Assembly (NCBI GenBank): GCA_903896545.1
Contig: CAITYF010000195.1
Span: 1 to 45,366, forward strand
Reading direction: 5' to 3'
Origin: an uncultured Myxococcales bacterium
GTDB taxonomy: Bacteria > Myxococcota_A > UBA9042
DNA length: 45,366 nt
Both the position numbers and the translations under genes were made by a program. Below are positions 33,904-41,390 of this stretch, in pieces. The notes beneath the pieces were generated by a model. That model was not told the DNA's origin. It saw nothing but the letters and a program-made list of their open reading frames with translations, and searched no databases. How positions within the stretch are numbered: the first letter of the stretch is position 1; every line of letters begins with the position of its first letter.

Positions 33904-35610
33904 CTACCGCTTGGATAACGCCAACTGCCACGCCGCCTTGAGCGCGCGCGTGTCGGGGAACGTCGACCACGGCGGACCTGGCCACTCCGGCACCTGCGGC
34001 ACGCGAATCGCGCCGCCCGACGCCAGCTCGCGCATCAGCGCCACCACGGCCTCCTGCCGCGTCAAGCCCGGCCAACCGGCAGCCAAGGCTTCGGGCGACG
34101 GCCGCAGACGCACACACCGCGGCGGTCGCGCGTCCATGATCAGGTCCACAATCAGCGCGGGCCCCGGCGCGCCGACGTCCAGCGTCTGCACCACGCCCAC
34201 CGCAACGGCCAGCAGATGCCGCGGGTCCAGACGCGTCGGCACGTCGTCCTCATCGCGCAACAGCAGCCCCTGATGGTCACGGCCCAGAAGCGTCCACATC
34301 GGCGTGGCCAGCGGCTGCGGCGTCAGCGTGGGCGGCTCGAAGATCTCCGCCAGCGCGCGATCCGTCGCCGACTTCGCCATCTCAATGGGCAGCGGCAGGG
34401 CTGGCTCGACGAACACTGGCAACGGGCCCGCAATCGGCAGGGATACGGGCGGTGGCGGATCGTCAAACAGGAACGGCTTGGGCTCGATGGCCTCGACGCT
34501 CTTGGGCGGCAGAACCGGCTCGTCGGTCGCAAATCGCGCCCAGCCGCCTTCAGCGTGGAGCGGTTCGACCAGCGGCGGGTGCACGGTTTCCAGTGGCTCC
34601 GGGTCGTCAAAAAGTGGCGCATCGGCGCGCAGCGGCTGCTTCGCCGTGCGCGTGGGCTCCGGTGCGTCGTCAAACATCGGCACATGCGCCGTGGCGTCGG
34701 GCTGCGCACTTCCCTGTTGCTGCGGAACGATGGCGGACTGTACCCACGTGGGCTCCGGTCCTCGCGCTTCTGGCGCTGCGTCGTCGACGTCCCACTTCTG
34801 CAGCCGCGCCACCGCACCAAAAGCGAGGCCGATGACAAGCCCGGCGAGTTCAGCGGTAGAATCTGCAGGCGTCCGGCCGTCGCTCAGCGCAATCACCGCG
34901 ACGTGAGCGACGAGCCACACAATCGCGACCGACCACGCGGGCACGGCTAGACTGCGCGCCGTCGCGGCCGCGTTTGGCGTCAAGTTCAGGCGCGCGTTGC
35001 CAAAGACCACGGCAAAAGCGCCAAGACATGCGGCGGAAGTCGCGTTGCCGCCAGCGAAGGGCTCCGCACCGACGAGCGACTTCTGGAGATACGCGATGGC
35101 GGTCGCCACGGACGCCGCGACCCAGAACGCCGCAAAGCGCTCGCGCCCCCAGCGGTTTTCCAGAAACGCGCCGAACACAAAAACCAGAAGCAGCAGGCCC
35201 ACCAGCGCGGACGCGACGTTCGGGTACGCCAGCCCGTGCGTCACGATGGCCGGCTGCAGATAGCCTTTGTCCGCCCGCATCAGCCAGAGCGGTTGCGCCG
35301 CGGCGCGTTCCCGCAGCGCTTCCACACAGAGCGACGCGAGCTTGCGCGAATCGCCGGGCGGCACGAGCGGCCGCGGCAGCCCCGCATCGGTGGTCGGCGG
35401 CGTCAAGTAGGGCGTGCATGCGTCGATGGGCGCCAGTTCCGGGTGCTCGTGCCAGTACGCGTTGACCGGCTCAAACCACGTGCCCGTGCGCGTCAGGTGC
35501 GCGTGCCACGCGACAGAAGCGGTGATGCCCAGCGTCAAGAGCGCGACCGTCAGCGTGACCACAGGCCAGCGGGTGATTCGCGTCTTGTCCATCGCAAACG
35601 GCAGCAGCAT
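33904..35610 (-). CDS. Rhomboid-like membrane protein lacking catalytic residues
   Basis: A 568-residue protein. One N-terminal helix (15-34) is followed by an extracytoplasmic loop and a rhomboid-like core of about five helices (130-270) with FGAFLENRWG at 146-155, as in rhomboids. The catalytic GxSG is replaced by GNATSA (188-193), the late His of AHLGG by Glu (AELAG, E254), and the HxxxN oxyanion residues are missing. The C-terminal half is a Pro/Asp-rich linker with repeated FDD/LFDDP motifs (about 310-440) and a small alpha/beta domain (about 460-568). It is probably a pseudoprotease or scaffold. The ATG at 35610 has AGGAG upstream. Confidence 0.7.
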   Translation of the reverse strand: MLLPFAMDKTRITRWPVVTLTVALLTLGITASVAWHAHLTRTGTWFEPVNAYWHEHPELAPIDACTPYLTPPTTDAGLPRPLVPPGDSRKLASLCVEALRERAAAQPLWLMRADKGYLQPAIVTHGLAYPNVASALVGLLLLVFVFGAFLENRWGRERFAAFWVAASVATAIAYLQKSLVGAEPFAGGNATSAACLGAFAVVFGNARLNLTPNAAATARSLAVPAWSVAIVWLVAHVAVIALSDGRTPADSTAELAGLVIGLAFGAVARLQKWDVDDAAPEARGPEPTWVQSAIVPQQQGSAQPDATAHVPMFDDAPEPTRTAKQPLRADAPLFDDPEPLETVHPPLVEPLHAEGGWARFATDEPVLPPKSVEAIEPKPFLFDDPPPPVSLPIAGPLPVFVEPALPLPIEMAKSATDRALAEIFEPPTLTPQPLATPMWTLLGRDHQGLLLRDEDDVPTRLDPRHLLAVAVGVVQTLDVGAPGPALIVDLIMDARPPRCVRLRPSPEALAAGWPGLTRQEAVVALMRELASGGAIRVPQVPEWPGPPWSTFPDTRALKAAWQLALSKR

Positions 35611-36172
35611 CCGGGCTCCTTCAACCGCGGAAGAGCGTACCTGCGGGGCGGGCGGGCTGCAAGGTGCTCGGGAGCTGCGGGGCCGGCGCCGCAGGCGCGC
35701 CGGATCTGAGGGAAACGCAGTTTCCCTCAGACTCCCTTCCTTGGGGGCGGGCGGTTGAGGAAGGCGGGGTTCTGTTGTCGGCGCGATGGCGCCTCCTAGA
35801 GGGTTTTCGCGTTGGACTCGGAATTGGATGGCGGGGATCGCCGTCTCGGCGTGCGGGGCCCCGATGTGCGCCGCTTTGCGGCGATCGGTACCGCGCCTCG
35901 GTCGGGTGGTGGTGGGGCGCGCGTGCCGGGGAAAGGGTCTGGTACGGGCGGAGGTCTGGCCGCGTTGCACGCGCAGCTGCTGGAACCGTTGCGCGCTTCG
36001 CGCGACGCGACTTCACGGTTCGCTGAGCGAGTAGTTCTGGTTCGGACCGCACCAGCCGTGATCAGGATTGCGCCGGTAGGTCTTGACGAACTGCCATGCA
36101 CACGCGGACTCTGGGGTGCAGGGAGGCAACGCGTGGGCAGAGGGATGCGGAAATGGCTGGTGGAGGCTTGTC
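35611..36172. other. 562-base divergent region with strong hairpin
   Basis: Between the rhomboid-like gene (minus) and the membrane protein gene (plus). It is G-rich, with a perfect 12-bp hairpin at 35705-35731 and a TTGGGGGCGG motif (about 35741-35750) shared with 13790-13799. Open frames here are Arg/Gly-rich with no domain, so none is called. Confidence 0.5.
35705..35731. repeat. Perfect 12-bp-stem hairpin with GCA loop
   Basis: Arms TCTGAGGGAAAC and GTTTCCCTCAGA around GCA, 95 bases upstream of the rhomboid-like gene. It shares its loop and the trailing ACTCC with the imperfect hairpin at 16853-16875. Confidence 0.8.
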
Positions 36173-37765
36173 GTGCTCGTTGAACTGCTGCTGTGGGGCT
36201 GCACAACTGCGGCGGCCGTGCTGGCGCGCCCACGGCAATCACCGCCCCAAGAGGGCCGTTGGCCACGTCGCCTCGCGTTCGGTGGACTCTTCTGTCTCGC
36301 GCTCGCCGCCCGCGCCACGGTTCCGTTCTGGCCTCTACACTCGAACGACCACGCGTTTGACGACATCGCGCTTGCCCTGCAGGTGCCCGCACAGAACGGA
36401 GTGGCGCGCGACCTGTTACGCCAGTACGGAGCGGCGTGGACGGCCCTTCAAGTGGCTGGCACTCACCTGACGGGACGCACGCACGATGGACTGGCCGCGC
36501 TGTCCGTTCTCTTCGGTGCATTGGCGCTTCTGACTACCGTGATCGCTGTGCAGCGTGCGGTTGGCGCGCGAAGCTCCGTCTGGCTGGCAGGCATATTCGG
36601 CGCGCTGGCTCCGGTCGGCGTGCGCGTTGCCCACAGCGAGAGCCCGTTTGTCGTCGCGCAGTTGCTCGTGGCGATTGCGCTTCTACTGGCCGTGTCGCAA
36701 CCCTCGCGCTGGAGCAACTTAGGCCTGGGCTGCGTCGTGCTACTGCTCGCCACTGGGCACGCGATCGGCGCCGGTTACGCCGTCGGCGTGGCGTTGATCG
36801 CGTGGAGTCTTTACGCGCCGTCCTGGCAGACCGCGTTGGTGCTTGCCGGCGCGGCCACGGTCGGCGCGGCGATCGACTTGAACCAGAATCAGGATCTTCT
36901 TCTCATCCGCAGCGGCAACGGACTCGCGATCCTCGGACCGATCGGCGCTCGCACGCTCTGGCGCGATGCCGCGTGGGTTCCGACCACGTGGCCTTTGTTG
37001 GCGGGCGTCGGCTGCGCGGTCTGGGTCAGGTCGCTTTCGCGGCCACGCTGGCCCGCAGGGATTGCTGCAACACTCGGCATCCTCGCGCTCGGCTTCACGG
37101 GCATCCTGCCGATTTGCTGCGCGAGCGATGCACTCCGCTACCAAGCGCCGTGGATGCCAGTAGTGGTGCTCGCGCTTGGATGGTCGGGCGGTGCCGTTGA
37201 CTTGGTTCCCGTCCGTCAACAACGCGCGGCGCGGTTTGCCGTGGCCGCGTTGTGGATGGTCCTTGCGTTCCAAGCACGGCAAGTCGTCGTGGGCCTGCGC
37301 GCGCTTGATGCTCAAGGTCAAACTTACGCAGCGCTGCGGCAGGCTTTGGGCAACCGGACGTCGGTTGTCACGTGGCTCGTCCCTGAGTTCAGCGGCAGCC
37401 AGCGCGCGTACCTTGCCGCGCCGTCCGGACGCTGGTCGACGGGCGGGCCGGACGTCCAAGCCATGCCGGTGGATGTTGCGCAGTTCCACTGCCAGCGCTA
37501 TGGCCACTTGCCTGCACCGGCCGTACTGGTCTTGGAGCCGAGCTGTTTCATCGGAGCGTCGGGGCCCCGCCCCTGTGAATCGCTTCGCGCCTACGCGGAT
37601 CACCTCGTGGTGAAAGGCCGCGTCACGCCCCTGCCGCAGCGACTCACGAGCACGGCCGCCGAGTTCCTTAGCCTCGGAACCGCGCCGTTGGACTTGGAGG
37701 TTTGGTCCGCCCGCTGCCCGGCTGGCATGCAACGGGACTCAGGAGCTGGCCGGTCAAACAACTGA
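36173..37765 (+). CDS. Multi-pass membrane protein, GT-C-like
   Basis: A 530-residue protein with about ten or more predicted helices and a C-terminal extracytoplasmic region of about 160 residues containing several cysteines. The first loop after helix two carries HSNDHAFDD, an acidic/His loop like those of GT-C glycosyltransferases (ArnT/PMT group), and RVAHSESPFVV resembles their second acidic loop. A polyprenyl-phosphate-sugar transferase is a reasonable guess but not shown. The start is taken as GTG at 36173 because GGAGG lies six bases upstream. A TTG at 36083 in frame is an alternative. Confidence 0.68.
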   Translation: MLVELLLWGCTTAAAVLARPRQSPPQEGRWPRRLAFGGLFCLALAARATVPFWPLHSNDHAFDDIALALQVPAQNGVARDLLRQYGAAWTALQVAGTHLTGRTHDGLAALSVLFGALALLTTVIAVQRAVGARSSVWLAGIFGALAPVGVRVAHSESPFVVAQLLVAIALLLAVSQPSRWSNLGLGCVVLLLATGHAIGAGYAVGVALIAWSLYAPSWQTALVLAGAATVGAAIDLNQNQDLLLIRSGNGLAILGPIGARTLWRDAAWVPTTWPLLAGVGCAVWVRSLSRPRWPAGIAATLGILALGFTGILPICCASDALRYQAPWMPVVVLALGWSGGAVDLVPVRQQRAARFAVAALWMVLAFQARQVVVGLRALDAQGQTYAALRQALGNRTSVVTWLVPEFSGSQRAYLAAPSGRWSTGGPDVQAMPVDVAQFHCQRYGHLPAPAVLVLEPSCFIGASGPRPCESLRAYADHLVVKGRVTPLPQRLTSTAAEFLSLGTAPLDLEVWSARCPAGMQRDSGAGRSNN

Positions 37766-37840
37766 AAGCGCAGCGCCCCCCATCCCAGCCTCCATCCACG
37801 CGTGGCCATTCTCTCGGAGCACCGCTGCAAAAAACTTCCC

Positions 37841-40186
37841 TCACCCCAGCGCCACCAGCGGACAAAACGCCCGCTCAAACGACCGCTCCCCCAGCTTCTC
37901 AAACTTCACTTCCACCGCCTCCACACCGCTCACCGTCACAATCCCCACGCCATACCGCGGATGCCGCACCTGCATCCCGACCGGCCACGGCAGGTCCTCC
38001 ACCGGCGCCTCAACCACCTCCACGCGCGGCGCCACGACATCTTCCTGCCGCCGATCCTGCCCCTGATCCTGCCCCCGGTCCTGCCAGTCCACCGTATGCG
38101 CCGGCAGCTGGTACAAATACGGGCTCGCCACCGGCGCCGCCTGCGGGTGCGCGGGTTGGTTGTGGTAGCTCAGCTCCACGCCGTCCTTGGCGCGCGTCAG
38201 CCCGACAAAAAGCAGCCGCCTTTCCTCCGCTTCCACTTCCGCATCGCCCCACGCCGAGGTCAGCGGAATCACGCCCTGATTGCAGCCGCTGATGAACACC
38301 TGCCGAAACTCAAGCCCCTTGGCCGCGTGCAGCGTCAGGAGCGCCACCGCGTCGAGCGCCGGATCCGCCGTCTCGCCCAGCGCGTTCAGCCCGCCCAGCG
38401 CGAGCAGGTCCAGCGCGTTCTGCCAGCCGTCCAGCCCAGCTTGCCCGTGCGCCGTCTGCCACGCCACAAGTCGGTTCAAGAACATGCGCGCGTCCGCCAC
38501 ATCGTGCTCGTGCCGCGCCGACGTTGGCCGCAGCAGTTCTTGCAGCTCCAGATGGTCAAACAGCCGCGTCTCCAGTCCGTCCAGCGGCTGCACCGCCAGC
38601 CACGCCGCCAGATCCAGCCAGCGCTGCAGGTGCAGGACAGCAAACTGCCTGTCGCGCGTCGCCGACTTCTGCTGCAGGAACGCCAGCACCGCGTCGATGC
38701 CCGTCAGCGCCTTCTTCTGCGCAAAAGTCTGCAGGCTCCGCTGGTTCCACTGCCGGTTCGCCAGCACGCCGAACTGCGGGTGCACGAGCAGCGCCCGCGC
38801 CGCGTCCACATCGGGCTGCCCCAACGCAAGGCGCAGCACGCCGCGCAGCCACGCCACCGCTGGACGCTCGTCCGCGCTCGCCCGCGACGGCTCCACGCAC
38901 GCAACGCCTGCGCGCGTCAGTGTCTCGTGCATCGCTTGGGCTTGCCGCCGCATGCGAAACAGCACGGCGATCTCCCGCAGCGGCACGCCGGTCGCTTGCA
39001 AATCGCGGATCCGCTGCGCCAAGTACAGCCCTTCCATGTGGCCGTTGTGGTGCCGCCGCACGACGATCTTCTTGCCCTCGCCGCGCTCACTGTGCAGCAG
39101 CGACTGCGCGCCTTGACAGCCGAGAATCGCGCGCGCGCCTTCCAGAATCTCGTGCGTCGACCGGTAGTTCACCGGCAGTTCGTAGCGCACGCAGCGCAAT
39201 CGCGCCTCGACGTCGTCAAAAAGCCGCGGGGAACTGCCGCGCCACGCGTAGATCACCTGATGCGGGTCGCCCACGGCGAAAAAGCGCGCCGGCTCCTCCG
39301 CGTGATTGCCGCGCAGCGCCTCGATGAACGCCAGTTCGCGCGGGTCGCAGTCCTGAAACTCGTCGACGACCAGCCACAGCGGCGCGACGGGCAGGGCGTG
39401 CTCCTGCAAGAGCCACGTCGCCGCGTCCAGCAGGTCGGCAAAATCCAGGACGTTCCGCTCTTTCTTGGCCGCGGTCAGGAGTGTCACCAGCTGCGGCAAG
39501 TCGTCGTCGTTCTTCATCGCGCCGATGCGGGTCTTCCCCTGGCGCAGCGCCTCCAATCGCTGCGGCAGACGGTTCACGTAGCGCACGTTCAGGCCATGCT
39601 CAGCGATCAACTGCACGCAAAGCGCCGTCCGCGCCGCTTCATCCAGCACGCCGAAGTTCGACTTCCAGCCCAACTCGTCCACCGGCAGCGCCTGCCGCAG
39701 CAGCGACCGCGCGACGCCGTGAAACGTGCCGGTCAGCCAGAACGCCTGCGGCGGCAGCATCTGCCCCGTTTCCGCCGCCAGCGCTTCAATCCGCGTGCGA
39801 ATTTCGCCCGCCGCCTTGTGCGTGAACGTCAGCACAGCGATCCGCTCCATCGGCACGCCTTGCACCAAATGCAGCCACAGCACTTTGTGCACAAGCACCG
39901 CGGTCTTGCCGCTGCCCACCTGCGCGCGCACGAGCGCTGCGGGATCGTCGCTCAGCACGGCGAGAAGCTGCTCCGGGTTTAACCGCGCCAGGCTCGCGTG
40001 TAGGCGCGGGTGCGTCTGCGCGACGGCGTCCAGCTGCGCGCGCTGCGCGTCGGTCAGCACGGTCGGGACAAACGGCGTGTGCGCGGGCGGCTGCGCAAAA
40101 AGCGGCTCTGGCGGTGGCAGTTCTTCCGCGCCGTTCTGGCGTTGCCTCTGCTGTTCGCGGAGCGTTTTGCGGAGATCGCGCAGCAT
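37841..40186 (-). CDS. UvrD/Rep-family superfamily 1 helicase
   Basis: A 781-residue ATP-dependent DNA helicase. SF1A motifs in order: Q-motif region LNPEQLLAV (69-77), Walker A GSGKT (91-95), TFTHKAAGEI (Ia), VVDEFQD (II), GDPHQVIYAWRGS (III), LPVNYRST (IV), LTLHAAKGLEF (V) and LLFVGLTRAKD (VI). A small C-terminal domain with GMQVRHPRYGVGIV resembles the PcrA RNA-polymerase-binding Tudor-like fold. An unusual 65-residue N-terminal extension precedes the core. It is the third gene of the helicase-patatin-helicase run, 21 bases after the patatin stop, and likely acts in repair or replication restart. Confidence 0.92.
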   Translation of the reverse strand: MLRDLRKTLREQQRQRQNGAEELPPPEPLFAQPPAHTPFVPTVLTDAQRAQLDAVAQTHPRLHASLARLNPEQLLAVLSDDPAALVRAQVGSGKTAVLVHKVLWLHLVQGVPMERIAVLTFTHKAAGEIRTRIEALAAETGQMLPPQAFWLTGTFHGVARSLLRQALPVDELGWKSNFGVLDEAARTALCVQLIAEHGLNVRYVNRLPQRLEALRQGKTRIGAMKNDDDLPQLVTLLTAAKKERNVLDFADLLDAATWLLQEHALPVAPLWLVVDEFQDCDPRELAFIEALRGNHAEEPARFFAVGDPHQVIYAWRGSSPRLFDDVEARLRCVRYELPVNYRSTHEILEGARAILGCQGAQSLLHSERGEGKKIVVRRHHNGHMEGLYLAQRIRDLQATGVPLREIAVLFRMRRQAQAMHETLTRAGVACVEPSRASADERPAVAWLRGVLRLALGQPDVDAARALLVHPQFGVLANRQWNQRSLQTFAQKKALTGIDAVLAFLQQKSATRDRQFAVLHLQRWLDLAAWLAVQPLDGLETRLFDHLELQELLRPTSARHEHDVADARMFLNRLVAWQTAHGQAGLDGWQNALDLLALGGLNALGETADPALDAVALLTLHAAKGLEFRQVFISGCNQGVIPLTSAWGDAEVEAEERRLLFVGLTRAKDGVELSYHNQPAHPQAAPVASPYLYQLPAHTVDWQDRGQDQGQDRRQEDVVAPRVEVVEAPVEDLPWPVGMQVRHPRYGVGIVTVSGVEAVEVKFEKLGERSFERAFCPLVALG

Positions 40187-40207
40187 CGGCCCATTCCTCA
40201 GCGCACT

Positions 40208-41377
40208 TCACGCAGTAAAAAACTGTTCAATCGCCGTCCGCTGCGCCAACGCATCCGCGCGGCCAAGTTCCAGAAGCGGCACGGTGTACGCCGGGTCAAA
40301 CGACAGGTACGAGAGCAAATCGCCGCCGCTATCGTCCGACGCGCCGATGCCGCGCAGCAGGTGCCGCAGGATACTCGGAAAATTGACCAACTGGTCGGAC
40401 ACCAGCGCGCCCAAATCCCGCGACGGCCGGACCATCAGCAGCGGCACGACGTGCAACGGCGACTGCTGCATTAGTTTCTGCTCCGGGGTCAGGAGCGCGA
40501 CCGTGCCATTGATGCGCGCCATGCGCTCCGCGTCTGCTTCCAGACTGTCCAGAAACGCGGCGTTCAGCATCGTGCCGCCGATGTCTGCCAGCGTGACCTT
40601 GCGCATGATGTTGCCTTCGTTCAGCTCGCGCACGTGGTCGTCGGGTCGCTGGTACCGCACGCCGATGGCCAGCACGCGTTCGGCACCCAGGTGAATTGCC
40701 GGACTGAGCGGCGCGGTCATCCGCACGCCGCCGTCGCCGTACCAGCAGCCGCCCACGCGGATCGGCGGAAACAGGATCGGAATCGCCGCGGACGCCAGCA
40801 CGTGCTGCAACTCCAGCGCGGTTCGCTGGCCCATGCGAGCCGTGCGCGCCCACGGGTTCACATCGGACGCCGCGTCAAAAAACGTGATCGCCGTGCCGCT
40901 CGCGTACGAGGTCGCCGTCACCGCCACACCGCGCAACACGCCGTGACGCACGTGCTGGCGAATCGCCTCCAGATCGATCTGCTCGCGGAGGTATTCCCGC
41001 AGCGGCGTCGCGTCGATCAGGTGCGTCGAATGACGCTGCGTGCCGCTGCTGCCGCTCACGCCGAGGTTGAACATCCAGCGCAGACCCAGTCCGGAGAATG
41101 AACCAAAGTCCGTGCGGATGACGTTTTCCATCCGCAAGTGGCGCCAGACGTCCCAGAGCGCTTCGGTCGCCGTGCCGAATGCAGCGCCGCCTGCCGCGGT
41201 GAACGTCGCGTTGATCGCGCCCGCCGAGATGCCCGTGAGTACGCGAAACGGCGCACGGTTGGCTTCATCGCCCAGCACGTCCGCGATGCCGCGCAACACG
41301 CCAGCTTGATAGGCGCCACGCGCGCCGCCTCCGCTCAGAACCAATCCAGCGCCACCAGGCATGGACGTTTGTCGCAT
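40208..41377 (-). CDS. Patatin-like phospholipase
   Basis: A 389-residue serine lipid hydrolase likely to cleave acyl chains from phospholipids. The oxyanion loop GGGARG lies at 16-21, nucleophile S51 in GISAG, and the dyad Asp D215 in GDGGVRM. These complete the Ser-Asp catalytic set. No signal peptide, so cytosolic. The ATG at 41377 is chosen because GGAGG lies six bases before it. The frame remains open ten codons further upstream, into the helicase end. It sits between two DNA helicases with gaps of 13 and 21 bases, which is unexpected for a metabolic lipase. Confidence 0.9.
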   Translation of the reverse strand: MRQTSMPGGAGLVLSGGGARGAYQAGVLRGIADVLGDEANRAPFRVLTGISAGAINATFTAAGGAAFGTATEALWDVWRHLRMENVIRTDFGSFSGLGLRWMFNLGVSGSSGTQRHSTHLIDATPLREYLREQIDLEAIRQHVRHGVLRGVAVTATSYASGTAITFFDAASDVNPWARTARMGQRTALELQHVLASAAIPILFPPIRVGGCWYGDGGVRMTAPLSPAIHLGAERVLAIGVRYQRPDDHVRELNEGNIMRKVTLADIGGTMLNAAFLDSLEADAERMARINGTVALLTPEQKLMQQSPLHVVPLLMVRPSRDLGALVSDQLVNFPSILRHLLRGIGASDDSGGDLLSYLSFDPAYTVPLLELGRADALAQRTAIEQFFTA

Positions 41378-41390
41378 TCGCAGCCTCCGA

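Noticed and set aside
35664..36026. 120-codon open frame in the gap before the membrane protein gene
   Set aside because: Gly/Arg/Trp-rich, contains the hairpin repeat, and no start signal.
37802..39982. 726-codon plus-strand open frame opposite the UvrD-like helicase
   Set aside because: His/Arg/Gln-rich antisense shadow; the helicase motifs lie on the other strand.
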